Source: Actinobacteria bacterium OV450
GTDB lineage: Bacteria > Actinomycetota > Actinomycetes > Streptomycetales > Streptomycetaceae
DNA length: 37,244 bases
Reading direction: 5' to 3'
Assembly (NCBI GenBank): GCA_001298555.1
Contig: LJCW01000360.1
Coordinates: 1-37,244, forward strand
Position numbers and translations under genes: made by a program. This document shows positions 7,453 through 15,269 of the stretch, piece by piece. Below the pieces are notes generated by a model. The model ran no database searches. It saw only the letters and a program-made list of their open reading frames with translations, and was not told the DNA's origin. Each line of letters starts with the position of its first letter. Within the stretch, counting starts at the first letter, position 1.

Positions 7453-9627
7453 TCAGTCCTGCCGCGCGACGGGCGGGGCGGGGGGTCCGGCGAGCGCGGG
7501 CACCGGTTCCTCCGGGGACGGGGGCACGTACGGCTTGATGTCGGGGGCGTCGATGGAGCCGTCGGGCTGGATGGTGGGCAGCTTCTTCTCCGGCTTGAGC
7601 AGGAAGGCCTTTTCGACGTCCTGCTTGCCGGTCATGTCGAGGCCGTAGATGGCGTTGTAGATGTTGCGGACGGCGGGGCCGGAGGCGCCCGAACCCGTAC
7701 CGCCCTGGGAGATCGTCATCACGATCGTGAAGTCCTCGGTGTACGTGGCGAACCACGAGGTGGTCTGCTTGCCGTAGACCTCGGCGGTGCCGGTCTTGGC
7801 GTGCATGGGGATCTGCTTCTGCGGCCAGCCGCCGAAGCGCCAGGCCGCGGTGCCGCGGGTGGCGACGCCCTCCAGGGCCTCGCCGATCTGGCGGCGGGTG
7901 GTCTCGGTCATCGGGAGCCTGCCGTGGGCCTGCGGCTTGATCTCCTCGATCCGCTTGCCGTCGGCGCTGATGATGGCCTTGCCGATGGTCGGGTTCCACA
8001 TGGTGCCGCCGTTGCAGATGGCAGCGTAGATGGTGGCCATCTGGATCGGGGTCACGAGGGTGTCGCCCTGGCCGATGGAGTAGTTGATGGCGTCACCGGC
8101 GCGCATGAGGTTGCCTTCGAGGCAGTTCTCGTAGGACAGCAGCTCGACGTAGGTGCCGCCCTTCTTTCCGGTCTTGCACCACATGTCCTTGTTGGCCTGC
8201 CAGAACGCCTGCTTCCACCGGCGGTCCGGGACCCGGCCCTTCTCCTCGCCCGGCAGGTCCACGTGGGTCTCGGCACCGAGGCCGAACTGGTGGGCCGTCT
8301 TGTAGAAGATCTCGCGCGGGGGCTTCTTCGGATGGAGCCCGCCGTCCTTGAGCCACTCCTTGTGGCCGAGGGCGTAGAAGACGGTGTCGCAGGAGACTTC
8401 GAGGGCCCGGCCGAGGGTGATCGAGCCGTGGCCCTGGGACTCGAAGTTCTTGAAGACCTGGCCGCCGATCGAGTAGGAGCTGGGGCAGGGGTACTCGCCG
8501 TCGAACTTGTACCCGGCGTTGACCGCGGCCGCGGTCGGGATGACCTTGAAGATGGAGCCGGGGGCCGCCTGGCCCTGGATCGCCCGGTTCATCAGCGGGA
8601 CGTTGGACTCCTTGGCGGTGAGCTTGGCGTAGTCCTTGGCGGAGATCCCGCCGACCCAGACGTTCGGGTCGTACGTGGGCATGGAGGCCATGGCGACGAC
8701 CCGGCCGGTCTTGGACTCCAGGACGACGACGGCGCCGGCGTCGGCCTTGTAGGGGACGCCGGTGTTGCGGTCGATCTGCTTGCGGGCCTCGACCATGGCC
8801 GCGTTCAGCTCGAATTCGGCGACGCCCTGGACGCGGGCGTCGATGCTGGTGACGAGGTGGGCGCCGGGGATCGCCGGGTCGTTCTTGGCCTGGCCCATGA
8901 CCCGGCCGAGGTTGTCGACCTCGTAGCGGGTGACGCCGGACTTGCCGCGCAGGGTCCTGTCGTACGTGCGTTCCAGGCCGAAGCGGCCGACCTGGTCGGA
9001 GCGCAGCAGCGGCGAGTTGGTGTTCTTGGCCTTCTGGATCTCGTCGTCGGTGACCGGGGAGAGGTAGCCGAGGACCTGGCCGGTGTTGGCGCCGCCGGGC
9101 GCGGGGTAGCGGCGTACGGCGGTGGGCTCGGCGGTGATGCCGGGGAACTCCTCGGGGCGCTCGCGGATCTGGAGGGCCTGCTGGGTGGTGGCCTCGGTGG
9201 TGACCGGGATCGGCTGGTAGGGGGAGCCGTTCCAGCAGGGCTTGGGGGTCTGGGAGTCGCAGATGCGGACCTTGTTCATGACGTCCTGCGGCTTCATGTC
9301 CAGGACGTCGGAGAGCTTGCTGAGGACGCCCTTGCCCTTGTCCTTCATCTTCATCAGCGCCGTGCGGCTGGCGGAGACGACCAGACGGGTCTCGTTGTCG
9401 GCAAGCGGGACTCCGCGGGCGTCCAGGATCGAGCCGCGCACGGCCGGCTGGACGACCTGCTGGACGTGGTTGCTCTTGGCCTCGTGGTAGTACTCCGCGC
9501 CGTTGCGGATCTGGAGGTACCACAGGCGCCCGCCGAGGGTGAACAGGAAGGAGAAGACGAGCACCTGGAGGATGACGAGCCGGATCTGCACCCGGGAGGT
9601 GCGGCCGGTCTCGGGGACGTTGGTCAC
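7453..9627 (-). CDS. mrdA: Penicillin-binding protein 2 (class B transpeptidase)
   Basis: A 724-residue class B PBP. One membrane span lies at residues ~17-38. The pedestal/dimer domain (~60-250) contains VRGSILDARGVPLA. The transpeptidase domain has the SxxK nucleophile motif S358-I-F-K361, the second motif S412-C-D414 (Asp at the third position is also seen in other PBP2 proteins) and the KTG motif K611-T-G613. It cross-links peptidoglycan made by RodA. The C-terminal tail is Pro/Ala-rich. The start is GTG with GGGGGAG about 5 nt upstream, 13 nt after the mreD stop. Confidence 0.95.
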   Translation of the reverse strand: MTNVPETGRTSRVQIRLVILQVLVFSFLFTLGGRLWYLQIRNGAEYYHEAKSNHVQQVVQPAVRGSILDARGVPLADNETRLVVSASRTALMKMKDKGKGVLSKLSDVLDMKPQDVMNKVRICDSQTPKPCWNGSPYQPIPVTTEATTQQALQIRERPEEFPGITAEPTAVRRYPAPGGANTGQVLGYLSPVTDDEIQKAKNTNSPLLRSDQVGRFGLERTYDRTLRGKSGVTRYEVDNLGRVMGQAKNDPAIPGAHLVTSIDARVQGVAEFELNAAMVEARKQIDRNTGVPYKADAGAVVVLESKTGRVVAMASMPTYDPNVWVGGISAKDYAKLTAKESNVPLMNRAIQGQAAPGSIFKVIPTAAAVNAGYKFDGEYPCPSSYSIGGQVFKNFESQGHGSITLGRALEVSCDTVFYALGHKEWLKDGGLHPKKPPREIFYKTAHQFGLGAETHVDLPGEEKGRVPDRRWKQAFWQANKDMWCKTGKKGGTYVELLSYENCLEGNLMRAGDAINYSIGQGDTLVTPIQMATIYAAICNGGTMWNPTIGKAIISADGKRIEEIKPQAHGRLPMTETTRRQIGEALEGVATRGTAAWRFGGWPQKQIPMHAKTGTAEVYGKQTTSWFATYTEDFTIVMTISQGGTGSGASGPAVRNIYNAIYGLDMTGKQDVEKAFLLKPEKKLPTIQPDGSIDAPDIKPYVPPSPEEPVPALAGPPAPPVARQD

Positions 9628-9640
9628 GGGAACTCCCCCC

Positions 9641-10345
9641 TCACAGCTTCTTGACGCTCTTCACACTCTTGATTCCCTTGACGCCCTTTATCCGTCCGGC
9701 CTTGTTGGCGCGGCTGCGTGCGGTCTTCAGGCGCAGGCCGCCGCGCTGGCTGCCGATGCGCAGGCCGGTGCCGCCGGAGAGCCATCCGGAGGACACGTCG
9801 GCGGTCTTGGCGGGGCCGCCGTTCGCGTCGACGGCCAACGGGTCGTTCTCGGCGCGCCGGGCCAGCGCCATGATGAACGGCACGGTGAACGGGGCGAGCA
9901 GCAGGTCGTAGAGGGTCGCGGTGAACAGCAGCCCGGTGAGCCCGACGTGGCGTGCGGCGGTGTCCCCGACGAGGGCGCCGACGCCTGCGTACAGGAGGGT
10001 GGAGCCGATGGCGGCGGCGACGACGGTCATCATCGGGCCCCAGGCGGAGCGGAAGCGCCCGTTGTCGGGCCGGGCCAGGCCGGCGGTGTACCCGATGACG
10101 CACAGCACGAGCGCGTAGCGCCCGGCCGCGTGGTCGGCGGGCGGGGCCAGGTCGGCGAGGAGTCCGGCGGCGAAGCCGATGAACGCGCCGCTCAGGTGGC
10201 CGTAGACCAGGGCGAGGGCGACGACGGTGAGCAGGACCAGGTCGGGTACGGCGCCGGGCAGTTGCAGCCGGCCCAGGACGGAGACCTGGACGACGAGGGC
10301 GACCACGACCAGCGTGGCCGAAAGCAGGATCCGGTTGAAGCGCAT
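9641..10345 (-). CDS. mreD: Rod-shape protein MreD
   Basis: A 234-residue integral membrane protein with about five to six hydrophobic segments in residues 1-165, e.g. FNRILLSATLVVVALVVQVS and PDLVLLTVVALALVYGHLSG. It has the MreD family pattern LPGAVPDLVLL near the N-terminus. The C-terminal ~65 residues are strongly basic (lysine/arginine and glycine) and cytoplasmic, longer than in E. coli MreD. It acts as a membrane linker in the MreBCD-PBP2-RodA complex. The ATG has AGGAG 8 nt upstream and lies 11 nt after the mreC stop. Confidence 0.92.
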   Translation of the reverse strand: MRFNRILLSATLVVVALVVQVSVLGRLQLPGAVPDLVLLTVVALALVYGHLSGAFIGFAAGLLADLAPPADHAAGRYALVLCVIGYTAGLARPDNGRFRSAWGPMMTVVAAAIGSTLLYAGVGALVGDTAARHVGLTGLLFTATLYDLLLAPFTVPFIMALARRAENDPLAVDANGGPAKTADVSSGWLSGGTGLRIGSQRGGLRLKTARSRANKAGRIKGVKGIKSVKSVKKL

Positions 10346-10356
10346 GGGGTCAGCTC

Positions 10357-11301
10357 CTACTCGTCGGCCGGCTTGCCGGGCACACTGGCGGACGGTGACG
10401 GGGTGACCGTGACGGTGACCGTCGGGGTGGGCTTCACCTCGGGCTTGGGGGGCAGCACGGCGTCGCGCGGGTCCTCGCGCGGCGGCATGACGACGACGCC
10501 GACGATGTCCAGGCGCGAGAAGCCGACGAACGGCCGGACCCAGATGGTGCGGGTCAGGTCGCCGCGCGAGGGGTCGACCTTGACCACTTCGCCGATCGGG
10601 ACGCCGGGCACGAACGGCTTGTTGCCGCGCGAGCCGAAGGTGACGAGCCGGTCGCCCGGGGCGACCTTGGCCTTGCCGTTGAGCATCTGGACGGACAGGG
10701 CGCGGTCGCCCTGGCCGGTGGCGAAGCCGAGTTCGCCGGTCTTCTCCAGACGGGTGCCCACGGTGAAGTCGGGGTCGTTGGCGAGGACGACGGTGGCGGT
10801 GTCGGGGCCCACGGTGGCGACCCGGCCGACGAGTCCCTCCCCGTTGAGGACGGTCATGTCGCGCTCGATGCCGTCCTTGCTGCCGGCGTCGATGGTGACG
10901 GTCCAGGAGAATCCCTGGGCCGCTCCTATGGCGATGACCTCGGCGCCCTTGATGCCGTACTGGCCGGCGCCGGCCCGCTTGAGCATCTCGTCGAGCTCGT
11001 GGATGCGGCTGCGGGTCTGGTCGTCGCTGCCCAGCTTGGCCTTCAGGGCGGCGTTCTCGCGCTCCAGCGTGGCGATCCGGTTGTGGCGCTCGCCGGAGTC
11101 CCGGACGGCCCCTATCGCGTTGGCGACGGGATCGACCGCGGTCGCCACGCCCTTCTCTACGGGGCCGAAGACCGCTGCGGCGGCCTGCCGGGCGCCGTCG
11201 ACCGGTGACTCCTCGCCTGCCCTGATGTCCACCGTGATCAATGCGAACGCGATGGCGATCATGAGCACCAGGAGCAGCCGGCTTTCTCGTGTGTCCCTCA
11301 C
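10357..11301 (-). CDS. mreC: Rod-shape protein MreC
   Basis: 314 residues from a GTG at 11301. It has a short cytoplasmic start (RDTRESR), one membrane span (LLLVLMIAIAFALITVD) and then a coiled coil (about residues 60-110: RIATLERENAALKAKLG, SRIHELDEMLKRAG). Two beta-barrel halves with the MreC pattern (AQGFSWTVTIDAGSKDGI, GRVATVGPDTATVVL, RLVTFGSRG) follow, and the C-terminus is a Pro/Thr/Val-rich tail. It is an extracytoplasmic scaffold that activates PBP2. The open frame continues upstream of the GTG, but that stretch covers an intergenic hairpin and does not look like protein. The ribosome site is weak (GAAGG ~15 nt upstream). Confidence 0.92.
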   Translation of the reverse strand: MRDTRESRLLLVLMIAIAFALITVDIRAGEESPVDGARQAAAAVFGPVEKGVATAVDPVANAIGAVRDSGERHNRIATLERENAALKAKLGSDDQTRSRIHELDEMLKRAGAGQYGIKGAEVIAIGAAQGFSWTVTIDAGSKDGIERDMTVLNGEGLVGRVATVGPDTATVVLANDPDFTVGTRLEKTGELGFATGQGDRALSVQMLNGKAKVAPGDRLVTFGSRGNKPFVPGVPIGEVVKVDPSRGDLTRTIWVRPFVGFSRLDIVGVVVMPPREDPRDAVLPPKPEVKPTPTVTVTVTPSPSASVPGKPADE

Positions 11302-11394
11302 GTGCGGCGGCCGTGCCTTCCCATGTGTCGTGCCGGCGGAGCGGGCTCCGGTGGAGCCGGTGCCCGCGCCGGGGTTCTCGGTCTGTATATCAAC

Positions 11395-11434
11395 GATCCG
11401 CCGCACGGGCGCGGCAGCACCCGTACGGCGGATC
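11395..11434 (-). terminator. Hairpin between mreB and mreC (attenuator or processing site)
   Basis: 15-bp arms, GATCCGCCGCACGGG (11395-11409) and CCCGTACGGCGGATC (11420-11434), pair with one wobble or mismatch around a 10-nt loop. It lies 36 nt after the mreB stop and well before the mreC start. There is no T run. It may set a high mreB to low mreCD transcript ratio by partial termination or by RNA processing. Confidence 0.6.
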
Positions 11435-11470
11435 CTTGTGCTCCGCATGGCCCCCGAACGGGGGTCTTCA

Positions 11471-12490
11471 TCAGCGCCGGGGCTGTGCGTCCAGTACCTG
11501 CTGGAGCGCCTCGAACTCCTCGACGCACTTGCCGGAGCCGAGGGCGACGGAGTCGAGCGGGTCCTCGGCGATGTGGATCGGCATGCCCGTCTCACGGCGC
11601 AGCCGCTCGTCGAGGCCGCGGAGCAGGGCGCCGCCGCCGGTCAGGACGATGCCGCGGTCCATGATGTCGCCGGAGAGCTCCGGCGGGCACTTGTCGAGGG
11701 TCGTCTTGACGGCGTCGACGATGGCGTTGACCGGCTCCTCGATGGCCTTGCGGACCTCGGCGGCGGAGATCACGACCGTCTTCGGGAGGCCGGAGACCAG
11801 GTCCCGGCCGCGGATCTCGGTGTGCTCGTCCTTGTCGAGGTCGTACGCCGAGCCGATGGTGATCTTGATCTGCTCGGCGGTGCGCTCACCGAGGAGGAGC
11901 GAGTACTCCTTCTTGATGTGCTGGATGATCGCGTTGTCGAGCTCGTCGCCGGCCACCCGGATGGACTGTGCCGTGACGATTCCGCCGAGGGAGATGACGG
12001 CGACCTCGGTGGTGCCGCCGCCGATGTCCACGACCATGTTGCCGGTGGCCTCGTGGACGGGCAGGCCCGAGCCGATGGCGGCGGCCATGGGCTCCTCGAT
12101 GATGTGCACCTGGCGGGCGCCGGCCTGGGTGGACGCCTCGATGACGGCGCGGCGCTCCACTCCCGTGATGCCGGAGGGGACGCAGACCACGACGCGCGGA
12201 CGGGCCAGGTAGCGGCGCTTGTGGATCTTGAGGATGAAGTACCGGAGCATGCGCTCGGTGATCTCGAAGTCGGCGATCACGCCGTCCTTGAGGGGCCTGA
12301 CGGCGACGATGTTGCCGGGCGTCCGGCCGATCATCTTCTTCGCCTCGGAGCCGACCGCCAGGATGCCGCCGGTGTTCGTGTTGATGGCGACCACGGACGG
12401 CTCGTTCAGGACGATCCCCCGGCCCCTCACGTACACCAGCGTGTTGGCGGTCCCGAGGTCGATCGCCATGTCACGGCCGATGAACGACAT
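11471..12490 (-). CDS. mreB: MreB actin-like cytoskeletal protein
   Basis: 339 residues beginning MSFIGRDMAIDLGTANT, with the membrane-proximal N-terminus of MreB. ATPase motifs are phosphate-1 DLGTANTLVYV, phosphate-2 DIGGGTTEVAVIS and adenosine TGGGALLRGLD. It polymerises under the membrane and, in Streptomyces, acts mainly in spore-wall assembly. The start at 12490 is preferred because AAGGGGAA lies 5 nt upstream; an in-frame ATG eight codons earlier (MGNKGNN) has no ribosome site. First gene of mreBCD-mrdA-rodA. The 224 bp between it and the ndk terminator should hold the main operon promoter. It is very similar to the MreB-like gene at 15270-16319. Confidence 0.95.
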   Translation of the reverse strand: MSFIGRDMAIDLGTANTLVYVRGRGIVLNEPSVVAINTNTGGILAVGSEAKKMIGRTPGNIVAVRPLKDGVIADFEITERMLRYFILKIHKRRYLARPRVVVCVPSGITGVERRAVIEASTQAGARQVHIIEEPMAAAIGSGLPVHEATGNMVVDIGGGTTEVAVISLGGIVTAQSIRVAGDELDNAIIQHIKKEYSLLLGERTAEQIKITIGSAYDLDKDEHTEIRGRDLVSGLPKTVVISAAEVRKAIEEPVNAIVDAVKTTLDKCPPELSGDIMDRGIVLTGGGALLRGLDERLRRETGMPIHIAEDPLDSVALGSGKCVEEFEALQQVLDAQPRR

Positions 12491-12584
12491 GTTGTTCCCC
12501 TTGTTCCCCATGAGGAGCGTCTGGCCTTCCAGTTGATAGCGGCTGCTGTCAGGTCGGCGAGGTGGGTGTGTGGGTGGAGGCCCC

Positions 12585-12590
12585 ATCGTA
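12585..12590 (-). promoter_or_regulatory. Candidate -10 element upstream of mreB
   Basis: TACGAT on the minus strand, 94 nt before the mreB ATG, in the gap between the ndk terminator and mreB. No clear -35 partner is visible at 17-18 nt, so this is only a positional suggestion. Another promoter could lie elsewhere in 12491-12713. Confidence 0.25.
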
Positions 12591-12713
12591 GTGCCGTAAG
12601 TACGAACACCGCGCGACGGGACTCCGGCAATCCCGCCGGAACGGAAACCCGCCCCCTTAGTGGTGACGACGTGTCCTGCACATGCGTTCCCGCAACCGCC
12701 CGGCAATACCGAA

Positions 12714-12740
12714 GGGCGACCGAAATTACTTCGGTCGCCC
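12714..12740 (-). terminator. Terminator after ndk
   Basis: An 11-bp perfect stem (GGGCGACCGAA 12714-12724 with TTCGGTCGCCC 12730-12740) has a 5-nt loop and lies 43 nt beyond the ndk stop. There is no long T run, as is usual in streptomycetes. It separates the folC-DUF4233-ndk unit from the mre operon. Confidence 0.75.
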
Positions 12741-12783
12741 CAGGTCATGAGCGCTATTCGGCTGATGTTACGTCAGGAAGGAC

Positions 12784-13197
12784 TCATCCCAGGGTGGGGA
12801 AGAACAGCTTGAGCTCGCGCTCGGCGGACTCCTCGGAGTCCGAGGCGTGGATCAGGTTCTCCCGGGTGACGGTGCCGAAATCCCCCCGGATGGACCCGGG
12901 CGCTGCAACGATCGGGTCAGTGGGTCCGGCCAGCTGGCGGACACCCTCGATCACACGTTCCCCTTCCGCCACCAGGACGACGACGGGACCGCTGGCCATG
13001 AAGCCCATGAGGGGCTCGTAGAACGGCTTGCCCTTGTGCTCGCCGTAGTGGGCCTCCAGGGTCTCCTGGTCCAGCGTGCGCAGCTCCAGAGCGGGGATGG
13101 TCCAGCCGGCCTTCCGCTCGATGCGGCCGATGATCTCGCCCACCAGGCCGCGACGGACGGCGTCCGGCTTGAGGATGACGAGAGTGCGCTGGGTCAT
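12784..13197 (-). CDS. ndk: Nucleoside diphosphate kinase
   Basis: 137 residues, the usual length. It transfers the gamma-phosphate of ATP to nucleoside diphosphates through a phosphohistidine. The start is MTQRTLVILKPDAVRRG (the KPD substrate motif), and the active-site histidine lies in ENLIHASDSEESAE near the C-terminus. The ATG has AAGGAG 7 nt upstream. It lies downstream of DUF4233 and folC and ends in a clear hairpin terminator. Confidence 0.97.
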   Translation of the reverse strand: MTQRTLVILKPDAVRRGLVGEIIGRIERKAGWTIPALELRTLDQETLEAHYGEHKGKPFYEPLMGFMASGPVVVLVAEGERVIEGVRQLAGPTDPIVAAPGSIRGDFGTVTRENLIHASDSEESAERELKLFFPTLG

Positions 13198-13274
13198 GTT
13201 CCAACTCCTTGCGGCAAACGGGTGCGGTTCCCCGAGGCTACAGGGGCCGGGCGTACGGCCCGCGCACGGACCCG

Positions 13275-13619
13275 TCAGGCCTGTGCCTCGCTCTGGGCGG
13301 CCCAGCGGGCCTTGGCCGCGTCGATCTTGCCGCCGTAGTGCACCGAGCACCACCACAGCCCGGCGAACACCGCACCGAGGAAGAACATCATCGGGACGAC
13401 GAACCCGCTCAGGATCAGCCCGATCTGCAGGGCCCAGCCGATCTGGACCGCGCCCGGACGCGACAGCATCCCGCACAGCAGCACCGACAGCAGCATGGCG
13501 ATCCCGCAGACCGTCCACACGGTGGCCTGCGTCAGATCCGGGTTCTTCATGGCGACCAGCCCCGCGAAACCGATCACGAAGAACTCGCCGATCAGCGTCG
13601 AGGCACACAGCGTGCGCAT
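13275..13619 (-). CDS. DUF4233 small membrane protein
   Basis: 114 residues with four hydrophobic segments (IGEFFVIGFAGLVAM, WTVCGIAMLLSVLLCGML, IGWALQIGLILSGFVV, MFFLGAVFAGLWWCSV), and a short cytoplasmic tail. It matches the DUF4233 family that sits between folC and ndk in actinobacteria. Its role is unknown. The ATG lies only 3 nt after the folC stop, so it is probably co-translated with folC. Confidence 0.85.
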   Translation of the reverse strand: MRTLCASTLIGEFFVIGFAGLVAMKNPDLTQATVWTVCGIAMLLSVLLCGMLSRPGAVQIGWALQIGLILSGFVVPMMFFLGAVFAGLWWCSVHYGGKIDAAKARWAAQSEAQA

Positions 13620-13622
13620 TCC

Positions 13623-15152
13623 TCAGCCCCTCTTCAGCAGCAGGCGGGCCTCGCCCACCGTGATCACGGAACCGGTCACCAGGACCCCGGCCCCTCCGTA
13701 CTCGGCCTCTTCCTCCGCGAGGGTGATCGCCGCCTCCAGGGCGTCGTCCAGCCGCGGCTCCACCTGTACCCGGTCCGGCCCGAAGACCTCGACCGCGACC
13801 GCCGCCAGCTCGTCCGCGGACATCGCCCGGTGGCTGGAGTTCTCCGTGACCACGACCTCCGCGAAGATCGGCTCGAAGGCCTCCAGCACCCCCTTCACGT
13901 CCTTGCCCTCACTCGCGGCCATGACCCCGATCAGCCGGCTGAAGCCGAACGCCTCGGTCACCGCCTCCGCCGTGACCTGCGCGCCCGCCGGGTTGTGCGC
14001 CGCGTCCAGGACCACCGTCGGGCTGCGCCGCACGACCTCCATGCGGCCCGGCGACGTCACCGAGGCGAAGGCCCTGCGCACGGTCTCCACGTCCAGCTCC
14101 CGCGACTGCTCCGCGCCGACGCCGAAGAAGGCCTCGACCGCCGCCAGCGCCACCGCCGCGTTGTGCGCCATGTGGGCCCCGTACAGCGGCAGGAAGATGC
14201 CGTCGTACTCGCCGCCCATGCCGCGCAGCGTCAGCATCTGCCCGCCGACGGCCACCTCGCGCGAGACGACGCCGAACTCCATGCCCTCGCGGGCCACCGT
14301 CGCGTCGACCTCGACGGCCTTCTTCAGCAGCACCTGCGCCGCGTCCACCGGCTGCTGCGCCAGGATCACGGTGGCGTCCTGCTTGATGACGCCACCCTTC
14401 TCCAGGGCGATCTCGCCGGGCGTGGCACCGAGGCGGTCCGTGTGGTCCAGGCTGATCGGGGTGATCACCGCGACCGAGGCGTCGATCACGTTCGTGGCGT
14501 CCCAGGTGCCGCCCATGCCGACCTCGATGACGGCCGCGTCGACCGGGGCGTCCGCGAAGGCCGCGTACGCCATACCGGTGAGCACCTCGAAGAAGGACAG
14601 CCGGAACTCCTCGGAGGAGTCGACCATCTCCACGTACGGCTTGATGTCGTAGTACGTCTCGACGAAGCGCTCGGCGCTGATCGGCGCGCCGTCGAGGCTG
14701 ATCCGCTCGGTGACCGACTGCACGTGCGGGCTGGTGTAGCGGCCCGTGCGCAGCTCGAAGGCGTTGAGCAGCGCCTCGATCATGCGCGCGGTGCTGGTCT
14801 TGCCGTTGGTGCCGGTGACGTGGATCGAGGGGTACGCGTGCTGCGGCTCGCCGAGCACGTCCATCAGGGCGGCGATCCGCGTGACGGACGGCTCCAGCTT
14901 GGTCTCGCCCCAGCGGGTGGACAGTTCCTGCTCCACCTCCTGGAGCGCCCGTGCCACCTCCGGGTCGAGGGGCTGCGCGGGTACCGGATCGCCCTGGGGC
15001 GGTCCGGCCTGGGCGCGCAGGGTGCGGCTGCCGGCCTCGATCACCGCCAGGTCGGGGTCGCGGTCGGACTCTTCGGCCACGATCCGGTCGAAGACCTCGG
15101 TGGTCTGGTCGCGGTCGTCGGGTCCGATGCTCTCGGGCTGCTGCTCACTCAC
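13623..15152 (-). CDS. folC: Folylpolyglutamate synthase / dihydrofolate synthase
   Basis: A 509-residue Mur-ligase-family enzyme that adds glutamate to (dihydro)folates. The P-loop is HVTGTNGKTSTARMIEALL. Further landmarks are the omega-loop region YTSPHVQSVTERI, the VIEVGMGGTWDATN metal/ATP segment, and DAAHNPAG in the C-terminal ligase domain. The first ~70 residues (Asp/Glu-rich) are longer than in E. coli FolC, as is common in Streptomyces. The start is GTG at 15152. It heads the folC-DUF4233-ndk unit and diverges from the MreB-like gene 117 bp away. Confidence 0.95.
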   Translation of the reverse strand: MSEQQPESIGPDDRDQTTEVFDRIVAEESDRDPDLAVIEAGSRTLRAQAGPPQGDPVPAQPLDPEVARALQEVEQELSTRWGETKLEPSVTRIAALMDVLGEPQHAYPSIHVTGTNGKTSTARMIEALLNAFELRTGRYTSPHVQSVTERISLDGAPISAERFVETYYDIKPYVEMVDSSEEFRLSFFEVLTGMAYAAFADAPVDAAVIEVGMGGTWDATNVIDASVAVITPISLDHTDRLGATPGEIALEKGGVIKQDATVILAQQPVDAAQVLLKKAVEVDATVAREGMEFGVVSREVAVGGQMLTLRGMGGEYDGIFLPLYGAHMAHNAAVALAAVEAFFGVGAEQSRELDVETVRRAFASVTSPGRMEVVRRSPTVVLDAAHNPAGAQVTAEAVTEAFGFSRLIGVMAASEGKDVKGVLEAFEPIFAEVVVTENSSHRAMSADELAAVAVEVFGPDRVQVEPRLDDALEAAITLAEEEAEYGGAGVLVTGSVITVGEARLLLKRG

Positions 15153-15237
15153 GGGGCCAGTCTACGGACGGGGGGCCCGGGGACTTTCGACCCGGCCGTT
15201 TCGGGACGTTCGGCGCCCGGCGCGACCGGATCGTTAT

Positions 15238-15248
15238 GCAAGCCTTGC
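15238..15248. promoter_or_regulatory. Small inverted repeat in the folC / mreB-like divergent region
   Basis: GCAAG and CTTGC flank a single central C, 21 nt before the MreB-like ATG. It is short and could occur by chance. It lies where a promoter or operator would be expected for either divergent gene. Confidence 0.25.
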
Positions 15249-15269
15249 GGACAGGAGATAGGGGAACAA

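Noticed and set aside
7261..9654. A 797-codon plus-strand frame opposite mrdA and rodA
   Set aside because: Antisense frame in GC-rich DNA; the opposite strand encodes PBP2 with all catalytic motifs.
9503..13021. An 1172-codon plus-strand frame spanning mreD to ndk
   Set aside because: It crosses several real genes and their gaps; composition is typical of third-position GC shadows.
13209..15269. Long N-terminal extension of the MreB-like protein
   Set aside because: The frame runs antisense to folC; the actin-like protein starts at ATG 15270 with purine-rich sequence upstream.
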